Shown here in pieces: positions 22,027 to 31,066 of a stretch of DNA of 55,965 bases. Positions within the stretch are counted from its first letter, which is position 1. Each line of letters begins with the position of its first letter. Below the pieces are notes generated by a model that worked only from the letters and a program-made list of their open reading frames with translations, had not been told where the DNA came from and ran no database searches. Made by a program: the position numbers and the translations under genes. This DNA is from a virus: positions 1 to 55,965 of IMG/VR virus record IMGVR_UViG_3300033149_001514; one strand, given 5' to 3'.

Positions 22027-22888
22027 ATTAGACGGGGATTTCAAGTTTATTGTTCTCACCTTAACAAGGCGTTGCCCGTTGCGGTGTTCTTATTGCAATT
22101 ATGCCAGAAACGATATGCCGGAAATGCCGTTGGAGTTTTGGATAAGCGTGCTTGATAAATTTCCAAATGCAGAATATGTGCTTTTTGGTGGTGACCCTGT
22201 TGAGTATAAACATTTTTGGGATTTGTTGGAAATAATGAATAAAAGAGAGACGGGATATACTGTATCGACAACGGGCATAAATTTACAAGATGAGGATTTT
22301 GACAAAATGGTTTCTGTAAGTGTATCGCTGGATACGCTGGATACAAAAATCACGAAGCCGGAGCACAGGAAAAGCATACGGGGCTGGGAGGTGGTATTGC
22401 TCAGAAAAGAAAATCCAAAGGGTGTAGATTTTGCGGGTATTACCATGACCAAGGACAACATAAACGAGATGCCTTTTTTGGCGGAGAGTTTGCGAGACAC
22501 GACCTTCTTAGGGTGTTTCAATGTGGTTCAAACCAAGACGGAATTAGGCAAAGACACCGACTTAAAACCAACCCGTAAGCAGTTGGAAAAGTTTGTTGAA
22601 TTTGTTAAGGAAACCTATCATTGGGGAGTGTACGCAGACCCGTTAGAGTTCTACGAATTATTGCCTACCAAAGGGATTGCGCAGGACTGGTTTTGTAAGG
22701 GGGAAGTTCTTTTGACCGTAGACAGTGATGGCACGGTAGCCCCGTGCTATCAAGTAAAATCCAACGGGCACACGATGGCAGACTACAAGCACGCCCAGAA
22801 ATGCGAGGGGTGCTTTTTAAATTGTTTTTGGGTGTGGACAGAAATGCCTCAATTTTGTATATGTCAGCAAGGAGAAAAAAATGTTTGA
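21989..22888 (+). CDS. second radical-SAM protein with SPASM-like C-terminus
   Basis: A 299-residue protein from ATG 21989, preceded by AAGG; it overlaps Gat-QueC by 38 bases. CPLRCSYC at residues 29-36 is the CX3CX2C cluster site, VLFGGDPVE follows as the GGE-like SAM-binding segment. The C-terminus has FCKGEVLLTVDSDGTVAPC, KCEGC, NC and FCIC, a rich SPASM-type set of cysteines. It is distinct from QueE. SPASM enzymes modify peptides or small molecules. The substrate is unknown, but the position between Gat-QueC and QueD suggests a 7-deazaguanine. Confidence 0.8.
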   Translation: MTWRNYLTDYTIELDGDFKFIVLTLTRRCPLRCSYCNYARNDMPEMPLEFWISVLDKFPNAEYVLFGGDPVEYKHFWDLLEIMNKRETGYTVSTTGINLQDEDFDKMVSVSVSLDTLDTKITKPEHRKSIRGWEVVLLRKENPKGVDFAGITMTKDNINEMPFLAESLRDTTFLGCFNVVQTKTELGKDTDLKPTRKQLEKFVEFVKETYHWGVYADPLEFYELLPTKGIAQDWFCKGEVLLTVDSDGTVAPCYQVKSNGHTMADYKHAQKCEGCFLNCFWVWTEMPQFCICQQGEKNV

Positions 22889-23255
22889 AATAAAAAAGAC
22901 TTTCCGGTTCGAGGCGGCTCATCGGTTGCGGAATCTGGAAGCCGGACACAAATGTGCCCGTATGCACGGACATAACTACGAGGTTACCCTGACTCTGGCA
23001 GTGGATTCAGTGCGTGAATTAGAGAATGGTTTTGTTTATGACTACGGTAAGTTAAAGCCGTTTGGCGATAAAATAAAAGCATGGTACGACCATCGGGTTT
23101 TGAACGAGGTAAAGCCCTTTGATATATACCAACCGAGTGCTGAATTTATGGCGTATGCCTTTTACAATATTGCCGTCAATTTGTGTTTCATTCCTAATGT
23201 TGTGGCGGTTGGCGTTAGTGAGACCCCCGACACCTATGCGGAGTACCGACCATGA
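22881..23255 (+). CDS. queD: QueD, 6-carboxy-tetrahydropterin synthase
   Basis: Converts 7,8-dihydroneopterin triphosphate to 6-carboxy-tetrahydropterin, the second step to preQ0. Zinc ligands are H14 (EAAHRL), H29 and H31 (MHGHNY), and the catalytic Cys is C25. At 124 residues it has normal QueD length. AAGGAG precedes the ATG. It overlaps the radical-SAM gene by 8 bases and queE by 4. Confidence 0.93.
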   Translation: MFEIKKTFRFEAAHRLRNLEAGHKCARMHGHNYEVTLTLAVDSVRELENGFVYDYGKLKPFGDKIKAWYDHRVLNEVKPFDIYQPSAEFMAYAFYNIAVNLCFIPNVVAVGVSETPDTYAEYRP

Positions 23256-23866
23256 GCGAATATCAAGTTATTGATATGTTTAATAGCATTCAGGGCGAAG
23301 GTACTTACCAGACAGGGCTTTGGTGTACCTTCATCCGGTTGGCTGGCTGTGATATTGGTTGCGAATGGTGTGACACGAAAGAAAGTTGGAGCAAAGCCAA
23401 TGGTATAAAGATGACCGCCAAGGAAATTGCCGAAAAGGTTACCGCAAAGGCAGTTGTTATTACGGGTGGCGAACCGACATTATGGGATTTAGACCCGTTA
23501 TTAAAAGAGCTGTCGAACTTCAACTATTATGTTATGCTGGAAACAAGCGGGTATCACGCTTTGCGAGGCGAAAGGACACCGCAATGGATTACGGTTAGCC
23601 CCAAGTTCGCAGTTGACTATCAAATAAACGCACAATGGTATGATTTAGTTGCAGAGTGGAAATGGGTCGTGGATGAAAATTTTGACCTTAAAAGGGCTGT
23701 TGCATACGAGGACAAGAGTCGCATTATATCCCTTGTCAGTTTAATGCCAGAGGGAAGCCCGCCCAAGCCGGAGAACATAAATCTTGCCCTCGAAATACTG
23801 GAAAGTGTGAATAAATTAAATTGGCATTACTCACCGAGAATTCAATATAGGATAGGTGTCAAATGA
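23252..23866 (+). CDS. queE: QueE, 7-carboxy-7-deazaguanine synthase
   Basis: Radical-SAM enzyme that contracts 6-carboxy-tetrahydropterin to 7-carboxy-7-deazaguanine. The cluster site is CDIGCEWC at residues 33-40 (CX3CX2C), preceded by SIQGEG and followed by ITGGEPTLW, a QueE hallmark. At 204 residues it has the expected length. It overlaps queD and folE by 4 bases each, so the four precursor genes are translationally coupled. Confidence 0.93.
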   Translation: MSEYQVIDMFNSIQGEGTYQTGLWCTFIRLAGCDIGCEWCDTKESWSKANGIKMTAKEIAEKVTAKAVVITGGEPTLWDLDPLLKELSNFNYYVMLETSGYHALRGERTPQWITVSPKFAVDYQINAQWYDLVAEWKWVVDENFDLKRAVAYEDKSRIISLVSLMPEGSPPKPENINLALEILESVNKLNWHYSPRIQYRIGVK

Positions 23867-24432
23867 ACGTAGATAAGACAAAAATCAAAGTAGCAACTGA
23901 AATGCTGTTAGAGGCTTTGGGGGAGGACTTATCCAGAGAAGGTTTGAAAGATACTCCCATGCGAGTAGCAAATGCGTGGGAGGAATTTTTACAGCCGGAC
24001 GAAAAGCTTAATACCACCTTCCAAGAAATAAAAGTAAATTCCATGATAATGGTTCGTGGCATTACTGGCTGGTCTTTTTGCGAGCATCACATTATTCCAT
24101 TTTCGTATGTGGCAACGGTGGGATATATTCCAAAGGAAAAGGTTCTTGGGTTGTCAAAAATTCCAAGGGTGGTTCGTCACGAAGGCAGACGGTTGAGAAC
24201 CCAAGAAACCATGACAAGGGATATTATTGACCATCTTAAAAATTTGACAGAGACGGAAGATATAGCTGTCCGGTTAGAGGGCGTTCATTTGTGTATGGTA
24301 ATGCGGGGAGTAAAGGCTCAGGGGGCGAGCATGGTTACTCAGGAATTATCCGGTGCTTTTATGGATGACGGGGTAGTAAGAAATGAATTTATGATGATGG
24401 CGGATTCTCATGGTTTACTATTGCAACCGTAG
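23863..24432 (+). CDS. folE: GTP cyclohydrolase I
   Basis: Opens GTP to dihydroneopterin triphosphate, the first step of 7-deazaguanine synthesis. CEHHIIPF (C73, H75, H76) and GVHLCMVMRGV (C144) give the zinc site and catalytic region. At 189 residues it is of usual length. It overlaps queE at the start and the packaging gene at the end, so the island joins directly onto the structural operon. Confidence 0.93.
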   Translation: MNVDKTKIKVATEMLLEALGEDLSREGLKDTPMRVANAWEEFLQPDEKLNTTFQEIKVNSMIMVRGITGWSFCEHHIIPFSYVATVGYIPKEKVLGLSKIPRVVRHEGRRLRTQETMTRDIIDHLKNLTETEDIAVRLEGVHLCMVMRGVKAQGASMVTQELSGAFMDDGVVRNEFMMMADSHGLLLQP

Positions 24433-25144
24433 AACAAAGCAGTGTTCCAACTGCGGACACAGATATACCAAGAACGAATACGAATTATGGGAGTGTCCAG
24501 AATGCGGGCACGACCGTCATTGTAAATCTATCGTTTCCAACGAGGGTGATGCTTGTAAGTTTCATGGGGGTATGAGCCTGCGGGGTATTGAGCACCCTCG
24601 ATTTATTCACGGTAGATATTCCCGTTATATTCCTTCCAACTTGGCAGAAAGCTACAAGAAATTTAGAACGGACGAGAACAGAGTCAGCGTAGAAGAAGAA
24701 CTAGACCTTGCCCGCATGTTACTTGCCGACCAGATTGCCGGAATAGGGGATGGAGCAAGCGGAAAGAATTGGGTCAAGGCAAGAGAACTCTTTGAAAAAG
24801 CATTAAGATATAACCGACAGAACAGGTCGGAAGATTTTGTTAGGACGCTAACCGAGTTGGGTGAAGTGTTAGAAAAGGGCAGTAATGAAGTAGGAAGGGC
24901 TAAGGACGCTTTGGACATAATGGAGCAAGTTCGAAGATTGGTAAACACGGAACGACAAATAAAAGTAGACGAAGCCGAATACATTACCAGAGCTTATGCC
25001 TTATTCATGTTCGGCAAAATATTGGATGCTATAGAGCGCAATGTCTTGCCTTTACAGGGTGGCAAAAATGCAGTCGCAAAACTCGCAGATACCGTTGGAG
25101 AAGTGGTTGGGACAATGGGTTCAAAGTCGTTTAGACCAGATTAG
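24410..25144 (+). CDS. small terminase-like DNA packaging protein
   Basis: A 244-residue protein directly before the large terminase gene. The N-terminus is a double zinc knuckle (CSNCGHRY, CPECGHDRHC) with CKFHGG, a pattern frequent in phage small terminase or DNA-binding proteins. The rest is helical and charged. Position and the zinc-HGG motif support the call; there is no independent functional evidence. It overlaps folE and the terminase. Confidence 0.65.
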   Translation: MVYYCNRRTKQCSNCGHRYTKNEYELWECPECGHDRHCKSIVSNEGDACKFHGGMSLRGIEHPRFIHGRYSRYIPSNLAESYKKFRTDENRVSVEEELDLARMLLADQIAGIGDGASGKNWVKARELFEKALRYNRQNRSEDFVRTLTELGEVLEKGSNEVGRAKDALDIMEQVRRLVNTERQIKVDEAEYITRAYALFMFGKILDAIERNVLPLQGGKNAVAKLADTVGEVVGTMGSKSFRPD

Positions 25145-26555
25145 CGGTAGGGAATCTGGTATAGAAAACGTAGCCCTTCCCATTCCGAAAACCGAAGAAG
25201 AATTATACAATTTTGTTCGGGATATCGTTGGAATTACTATTCCCCGTCACCAAGTTTGCCCTCATCACAGCACGCCTTGGGATGCCTTTAAAGATGCTTA
25301 TTTTGCTAAAGACCCCGTAGCCATTTGGAAAGCGTCTCGTGCGTTTGGTGGTAAGTCTGTTCTTTTATCTGCTCTTACCTATACCGAAGCAATTACACTC
25401 GGCGCTAGCGTTAATCTGCTCGGGGGGTCTGGTGAGCAAGCAATACGTGTTCACAACTATATCAGGGGCGAGAGCGACAACTTGCCCGAAACATTATGGG
25501 AGCACCCAAGGGCCCCAAAATACCTGCTAGCAACAGACCCTTCCGGTAAACGCACCACCTTAACAAATGGCGGCAGAATTACCGTTCTTATGGCTTCCCA
25601 AAAATCGGTGCGAGGTCCGCACCCACAACGGTTGAGAGTAGATGAGGCGGACGAAGCCGATATTGCTATTATTGATAGTGCCTTAGGACAACCTTTGCCC
25701 TCCAGAGGAATTTTAGACAATACGGTGCTTAGTTCCACCCACCAATATCCAGACGGCACATTGACCGAGCTATTGGACAGGGCGGAAGAAAAAGGTTGGC
25801 CGATTTATGAATGGTGTTGGCGGGAGACTAGCAATCCGCATTCGGGTTGGCTGTCTCCCCAAGCCATAGAACGGAAACGCATGACGGTTACCGCCTACGA
25901 CTGGAATGTGGAATATGACCTACAAAGTCCCAAATCAGAAGAACTTGCCATTTTCCCAGAGACAATCGAGATGGTATTTCGAGATGAGTTGGGAATATGG
26001 GAAGGGAACAATAACGAAATTATTGTGGTGGAAGAGCCGCAGGTTGGCGGGTTTTACGCCATAGGTATTGACTGGGCAAGGAAAAGTGATTATACAATCA
26101 TATTAGTTCTGAGATACGATTGCTTTCCTGCAAGGCTGGTCTATTTCAGAAGATTGGGTCGTCAGCCTTGGCCTGCCATGATTGCCAAAGCTAAATCTGT
26201 AAAAAAGATGTATGACGAATGGGGGAAGTCGGTAAAGTGGATGCACGATGAAACGGGCTTGGGTGATGTGGTCGCGGGGTATATGCCGCACGACATTCAA
26301 GGATTTATAATGACTGGCGGACAAAAGACAAATGAGTTATTATCAGATTATGTTGTAGGATTAGAGCAGAACATGATTCATTTCCCTAACATCAAGTATA
26401 TGAAAACGGAACACAAACGAGCTTCCGTTGCCGATGTATACAAGGGGTACGGCACAGGACATCTGCCGGACACAATCCAAGCGGGAGCTTTCGCGTTCAG
26501 GCTTACCGGATTGGGAAAGAAACTTAAAAAGATAGGAAGTTGGAGACCATCATGA
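25068..26555 (+). CDS. terL: terminase large subunit
   Basis: ATP-driven DNA packaging motor and headful nuclease. ATG 25068 (AGGGTGG upstream) is preferred to 25041; both overlap the small subunit gene. The Walker A-like loop is RAFGGKS near residues 91-97 and Walker B is RVDEADEAD near 190. The nuclease half has GIDWARKSDYTIILVLR near 325 and HDETGLGDVVAG near 390. At 495 residues it is typical. It abuts the portal gene. Confidence 0.9.
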   Translation: MQSQNSQIPLEKWLGQWVQSRLDQISGRESGIENVALPIPKTEEELYNFVRDIVGITIPRHQVCPHHSTPWDAFKDAYFAKDPVAIWKASRAFGGKSVLLSALTYTEAITLGASVNLLGGSGEQAIRVHNYIRGESDNLPETLWEHPRAPKYLLATDPSGKRTTLTNGGRITVLMASQKSVRGPHPQRLRVDEADEADIAIIDSALGQPLPSRGILDNTVLSSTHQYPDGTLTELLDRAEEKGWPIYEWCWRETSNPHSGWLSPQAIERKRMTVTAYDWNVEYDLQSPKSEELAIFPETIEMVFRDELGIWEGNNNEIIVVEEPQVGGFYAIGIDWARKSDYTIILVLRYDCFPARLVYFRRLGRQPWPAMIAKAKSVKKMYDEWGKSVKWMHDETGLGDVVAGYMPHDIQGFIMTGGQKTNELLSDYVVGLEQNMIHFPNIKYMKTEHKRASVADVYKGYGTGHLPDTIQAGAFAFRLTGLGKKLKKIGSWRPS

Positions 26556-28039
26556 GTATACTCGAAAATTATAGCAGAGAGACTATTGCTCTCGCAGTAC
26601 AAATATCGCAGTCCTACCTTTCTCGGTTTGCACAGGCGCAGACGGCTTTTAGTCTGGACAGGGATTATTATAAGGTTCTTGGATATCCCGAAACGATTAA
26701 TATTGATGATTACATTATCCGGTATAAACGCCAAGACATTGCCAGCCGTATTGTAGACTTGCCTGCGCAGGACACTTGGAAGAAACCCCCTATGGTGTCC
26801 GAGGATGGAAAGAGAGACACCCAATTTTGCCAGGATTGGCAAGCCCTGCTCAATAAGAAAAACTTGGCTATTTGGAATAAGCTTTCCAGAGCTGACAGGC
26901 TGAGCGGAATAGGTAAGTTCGGGGTACTGGTGTTGGGATTCAAAGACGGCGGGCTATTATCCGATGAAGTAAACACTGACCGATTGAAGGCACTTGGAAC
27001 TGATGGGCTTATTTATTTACGCCCGTTGTCGGAAGCCAGTGTTGAAGTTGCAGCCAAAGATGAAGATGTGCAGAGCGAAAGATTTGGACAGCCAACTTTA
27101 TATAAAGTGAATTTGGATAGCAAGACCAAAAATACTAAAATTCACTGGACAAGAATTTTACACCTTGCAGATGGCAAGCTGGACAGTGAAGTCTACGGAA
27201 CACCCCGATTAGAGAAAGTATATAACAGGCTTGACGACCTAACGAAACTAATAGGCGGCGGGTCGGAAGCGTCTTGGCTGAACATGCGCCAAGGCACATT
27301 GATGACACCGAAAGAGGGATACGATGGCGCATCAATGGACAGGGATAAATTGGCGACTGAAATTCAGGAATATGCACATGACCCCTTAAGGATGCTCTTT
27401 TTAGAAGGTGTCGAAACGCAGGAAATTGGGCGAGACAAGGTAATGAATGTCTCTCCCATTTTCAATGTGGCTATTGCTCTTATTTCAGCGGCCAGTGGTA
27501 TTCCCCAAAGAATACTTATTGGCTCCGCACAGGGCGAGTTAGCAAGTGCTTCCGAGGATATGAGACAATGGGCTGGCGAAGTTGCCTACCGCCAGAAGAA
27601 TTACGCCGAGCCTGAAATCCTGCGCACATTTATTGACCGCTTGGTTCAATACGGAGTATTATCTCCGCACGGCGAAAGCGGGTATCATATTGGCAAATTC
27701 AACCCCGAGAATGAGGAATGGGAATGGCCGCCTCTAGTCCAGATGACCGAGAAAGAGAAAGCGGAAATCATGGACTTCAAGGCAAGGGCTTTGAAAAACC
27801 TTGCAGACCCCAGCATGAAATATCCGGCGGAGCAATCCGAAGTCAGGGAATGGCTTGGGTTGTCCAAGGATGTGGTAGTGGAATTTGACGATAGCGAGGA
27901 CGAAATATTGAGACAAATGAACGACATGAAGAAGAAATTCATGCGTGGGGAAATGTCTGGCGAGCAGGTATTAAATTACACGATGAGCCACTGGTTAAAT
28001 GTTCGTGATTTAGTTGCTGGCAACGGGAAAGAAAAATGA
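26552..28039 (+). CDS. portal protein (DUF1073-like)
   Basis: A 495-residue protein with the portal layout. The N-terminal region (YKRQDIASRIVDLPAQDTWK) and RLSGIGKFGVLVLGFKDGG resemble DUF1073-type phage portals, with SASGIPQRILIGSAQGELAS near residues 313-332 and a helical C-terminus. Twelve copies normally form the DNA gate. The ATG is 12 bases after the terminase TTG-like region and the gene overlaps the next by 4 bases. Confidence 0.85.
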   Translation: MSILENYSRETIALAVQISQSYLSRFAQAQTAFSLDRDYYKVLGYPETINIDDYIIRYKRQDIASRIVDLPAQDTWKKPPMVSEDGKRDTQFCQDWQALLNKKNLAIWNKLSRADRLSGIGKFGVLVLGFKDGGLLSDEVNTDRLKALGTDGLIYLRPLSEASVEVAAKDEDVQSERFGQPTLYKVNLDSKTKNTKIHWTRILHLADGKLDSEVYGTPRLEKVYNRLDDLTKLIGGGSEASWLNMRQGTLMTPKEGYDGASMDRDKLATEIQEYAHDPLRMLFLEGVETQEIGRDKVMNVSPIFNVAIALISAASGIPQRILIGSAQGELASASEDMRQWAGEVAYRQKNYAEPEILRTFIDRLVQYGVLSPHGESGYHIGKFNPENEEWEWPPLVQMTEKEKAEIMDFKARALKNLADPSMKYPAEQSEVREWLGLSKDVVVEFDDSEDEILRQMNDMKKKFMRGEMSGEQVLNYTMSHWLNVRDLVAGNGKEK

Positions 28040-28629
28040 GTATTGCTTCCTATCGGCTGGGAATAAGAACAGCAGTTCGCGGGCTTTGGAAAGGATGGAT
28101 GGAATATGACCAAGCCTATGAACAGATGTATTTGACAATAGATATGGGTCTGCGGAACGCATGGTACGAGGGAATGCGTGAGGCCGGACTAGTGCCAGCG
28201 GATATGACCACCAAGGAAGAAATAGCCTTGAAGCGAGAGGTTGTAAAAAATCAGGGATATATTGACGGATTTCTTTCGGCGTGTGAAGAATACAGCCAAG
28301 CGAATGGGTATAAATTATCCCCATTATTTGCTAGGGCTGAAGTTTGGGTGAACAGGTATTTAGAGGTAAGGAATATCGCTCTGACAATGGCAATCAATGA
28401 CCCAAAGTTAGAATGGGTTATGGGTGTAAGGATAGAGCATTGTATTGATTGTATAAGGTTAGACGGGAAGGTAAAGCGGGCATCGGTATGGGAAGCGAAT
28501 GATGTTAGACCACAACACCCCGATTTAGAATGTGGGGGTTGGAAATGCGGTTGCGAATTCATGCCTACCGACAAGCCATGCACGCCGGGCACAATTCACA
28601 CGCTTACGGGAAGGAAGGTTCTTGTATGA
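28036..28629 (+). CDS. MuF-like minor head protein
   Basis: A 197-residue protein after the portal. Its C-terminal part (EHCIDCIRLDGKVKRASVWE, then HPDLECGGWKCGCEF) is the MuF/gp7-type minor head domain with the conserved Cys pairs. The protein is short for a MuF member. These proteins sit at the portal or capsid interior and assist head assembly. Overlaps the portal by 4 bases. Confidence 0.75.
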   Translation: MSIASYRLGIRTAVRGLWKGWMEYDQAYEQMYLTIDMGLRNAWYEGMREAGLVPADMTTKEEIALKREVVKNQGYIDGFLSACEEYSQANGYKLSPLFARAEVWVNRYLEVRNIALTMAINDPKLEWVMGVRIEHCIDCIRLDGKVKRASVWEANDVRPQHPDLECGGWKCGCEFMPTDKPCTPGTIHTLTGRKVLV

Positions 28630-28832
28630 CAGAGATAACTCAAGCTCAAAAAGACATGATGCGTTTTATGCAAGTTCAAGCGGAGAACGAAGAACGGAAA
28701 CGGGCTATGCTGTTGTCATGGGTAGATGAGATTGAAAGACTCATGGGCTACGGCGAAGATGGCAAGCCACCCCGAACTTCACAGATAAGAAGGTATTGGA
28801 GAGAGAATGGCGAGCCAGTTATCAAGGATTGA
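28626..28832 (+). CDS. small helical protein
   Basis: A 68-residue charged helical protein (MTEITQAQKDMMRFMQVQAE...) starting 4 bases before the stop of the preceding gene (ATGA). It overlaps the next gene by 26 bases. Possibly a head accessory protein; not recognised. Confidence 0.6.
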   Translation: MTEITQAQKDMMRFMQVQAENEERKRAMLLSWVDEIERLMGYGEDGKPPRTSQIRRYWRENGEPVIKD

Positions 28833-29115
28833 ACTTCCTAGAATAAAAGGACAGGGATTTAGAATAAACTGGCATGGATGGTGCACAAATTGTGGTGGGT
28901 TCATGTTTCAGGAAGATACAGTTGTAATTTTTGAAGGTTCTAAAGCGGTTATTACCGATATCTTATTTGGCACTCGGTATGGTTTTTTTAAAGATATTTA
29001 CAGATTGACCGAAGATTTGAAATGCGCTTTTTGTGGTAATGAGGTTTCCACTATCATAGGCAAGCGGGGGTACTTCCCAGCCCTCAAATACCCAATAGAT
29101 TTTACTTTGAGTTAG
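28807..29115 (+). CDS. zinc-ribbon head-region protein
   Basis: A 102-residue protein with CTNCGG near residue 26 and CAFCGN near 75, a zinc ribbon. GGAGAGAG lies before the ATG. It overlaps the preceding gene by 26 bases. It could assist head assembly or be a DNA-binding accessory; the role is unknown. Confidence 0.6.
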   Translation: MASQLSRIELPRIKGQGFRINWHGWCTNCGGFMFQEDTVVIFEGSKAVITDILFGTRYGFFKDIYRLTEDLKCAFCGNEVSTIIGKRGYFPALKYPIDFTLS

Positions 29116-29124
29116 GAGGTACTA

Positions 29125-29844
29125 ATGAGCAGTGACCAGTTATTTGGATTGTCGATTGTAAGGGGGGAAGTGCCGGGCATATCTTCTGTCAATAAGTTTG
29201 GTCTTAACACCAACATTGGCACTAGCGGCCTTGAAGATATTTGGGATGCGGGAGGAACTTATGTTTTTCCCGCTTGGGGCAATGCCGACATTGTAAAAAT
29301 AAGGTCGAGCGTGGACACAGATGTTGAGCAGATTGAAATTCATGGATTAAATGTAAAAGGCACGGCTGTTATTTGTCGTCCGACCTTGCAAGGCACGGCT
29401 TTGGTTACATTGGGCACGGCTTTGTGGCGTTGCAACCTAATGACAAATATTGGAACCGCTAATATAGCCGGGAATGTTCAACTTGTTTCTGCTGGCGGTG
29501 GAACTGCTTACGCTCAAATAACCGCAGGGCATAATCATTCCTTGTCGGCTATTTACACGATTCCTGCAGGAAAGAAAGGGTATCTTACGAACTTTGAAGC
29601 CAGCCTTGACGGGCTTACCTTAGACTATACCGTTTCGGGAAGGTTACAGGCACGCTCATTCGGGGGAGTTTTTAAGACCATGCACACTTTTTCCGTAGAT
29701 GCGGTAGGTGGACAGGAAATTCGCAAGTATTGGAATAGACCGGATGAGTTTGACGCAAAAACAGACATTAAAGTTATGGCAGCCAGTTCATCCGATGATG
29801 GGGAACTACATGCCACATTTGATTTAATTTTAGTAGACAACTAA
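29125..29844 (+). CDS. virion structural protein (beta-rich)
   Basis: A 239-residue beta-rich protein behind TAGGAGG. The N-terminus (VNKFGLNTNI, then DIWDAGGTYVFPAWG) resembles conserved phage structural proteins whose start reads FG.N..I and D.WDgGg.Y.FP. Its place before the capsid operon suggests a minor structural or head-decoration protein. Confidence 0.6.
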   Translation: MSSDQLFGLSIVRGEVPGISSVNKFGLNTNIGTSGLEDIWDAGGTYVFPAWGNADIVKIRSSVDTDVEQIEIHGLNVKGTAVICRPTLQGTALVTLGTALWRCNLMTNIGTANIAGNVQLVSAGGGTAYAQITAGHNHSLSAIYTIPAGKKGYLTNFEASLDGLTLDYTVSGRLQARSFGGVFKTMHTFSVDAVGGQEIRKYWNRPDEFDAKTDIKVMAASSSDDGELHATFDLILVDN

Positions 29845-29862
29845 TATAGGGAGAGTGCGACT

Positions 29863-30459
29863 ATGGCACGAGTAATCCTAGTAATAGGTGTTGGTGCTAG
29901 TGGAACATCAGCCACAGCAGGCATCATTCACAAGCTGGGTATTCCTATGGGGAAGAAAAAGTTTTTAGGAAAGCACCCCGCAGGATTTGATTTATACGAA
30001 GATACCCGTTTCTACGGGCGTTTTCATTCTCAACCGAGTTTTGCAATACCCTACTCTTTACACAGACAAGAGCCTATTTTTGGTATAAAGAATACGGTTA
30101 TGGGGCTTCACTTGGCAGACAAGGTTATACCCACGATATTAAACTATCATGATGAACCACGTATTGTCTTATGTCACAGACAGGCTCTTGGCTCTATGAA
30201 GGCTAGAGCGGAAGGCAGATGTCCGCCCGGCAAAAAGTTTTCAAAGGCAGAAGCTATTCAATGGTGGCTTGAAGCCCAGCGAAAACTTATTGAGCAAATA
30301 CAAAAAATAGACTTTCCAATACTTCATTTGCAGTTCGAAGACCTGTTGGAAAATCCTTTATTACGTACCAAGGATTTAGTTGAATTTTGTTTTTGGGGTA
30401 TGGATAAGCCCGATGATGAAATCGTTGTGAAAGCGTCTCAGCACATAAGGCAGAAATGA
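29863..30459 (+). CDS. sulfotransferase-like protein
   Basis: A 198-residue protein with a P-loop-like PAPS 5'-phosphosulfate-binding motif near the N-terminus (VIGVGASGTSATAGIIHKLG), then LYEDTRFYGRF and a helical C-half with HLQFEDLLENP. This matches the general sulfotransferase fold of phage and bacterial sulfotransferase-family proteins. It would transfer sulfate from PAPS to a glycan or other acceptor. It begins a three-enzyme block inserted in the head genes and overlaps the next gene by 4 bases. Confidence 0.65.
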   Translation: MARVILVIGVGASGTSATAGIIHKLGIPMGKKKFLGKHPAGFDLYEDTRFYGRFHSQPSFAIPYSLHRQEPIFGIKNTVMGLHLADKVIPTILNYHDEPRIVLCHRQALGSMKARAEGRCPPGKKFSKAEAIQWWLEAQRKLIEQIQKIDFPILHLQFEDLLENPLLRTKDLVEFCFWGMDKPDDEIVVKASQHIRQK

Positions 30460-31043
30460 ATAAGAAAGGTATCAAGGAAGAAATAAACGCAATAGTAAGA
30501 AAGGATATTGCAAAGGGAACTGGCAAAGTTCCTTTTGGCTGGAACGGAAAAAGGGTTGCCAGAGTTGCGGATATTGCATGTCGAGAACACACAGGAGACA
30601 TTGTTGAAATTGGGGCTTATAAAGGAAGGACAACCGCCGAATTACTGAAAGTGGCTAATAGGTATGACCGCAATGTAATCGTGATAGACCCTTGGAAAAA
30701 GGGAACACAAAATTGCGTAGGCGGGGAATACGAAGAGTTTCTGCACAACACAAGACACTGGCACAATAGGCTTATCGTTCACCGAATGAGGTCTGATGAC
30801 CCACAGCTTAAAAACTGGATACCCGCCATGCGTTTAGCCTTTGCTTTTGTGGACGGGCTTCACACTTTTGAAATGTGCTACCATGACATTATGCTGGTAG
30901 GACAAGCGGGGATAATCTGTGTCGATGATATTAATCGCAAGAAATGGAAGTTGCTGGACGCTCTTGCTAAAGCCGCAATAAATTTAGACCGTTGCGAGGT
31001 GACTAATCTTGCCGTAAACGCAAGGGAAGGCTACATACTCTAG
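30456..31043 (+). CDS. SAM-dependent methyltransferase (Methyltransf_24-like)
   Basis: A 195-residue class I methyltransferase: VEIGAYKGRTTAEL near residue 50 is motif I, VIVIDPW near 72 is motif II, and a later FVDGLHTFEMCYHD has the acidic residue and histidine typical of the sugar/antibiotic Methyltransf_24 group. These often methylate sugars. It lies between a sulfotransferase-like and a glycosyltransferase gene, which suggests a glycan substrate. Confidence 0.75.
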   Translation: MNKKGIKEEINAIVRKDIAKGTGKVPFGWNGKRVARVADIACREHTGDIVEIGAYKGRTTAELLKVANRYDRNVIVIDPWKKGTQNCVGGEYEEFLHNTRHWHNRLIVHRMRSDDPQLKNWIPAMRLAFAFVDGLHTFEMCYHDIMLVGQAGIICVDDINRKKWKLLDALAKAAINLDRCEVTNLAVNAREGYIL

Positions 31044-31066
31044 TAATTGAGGAAGGGATATATTTT

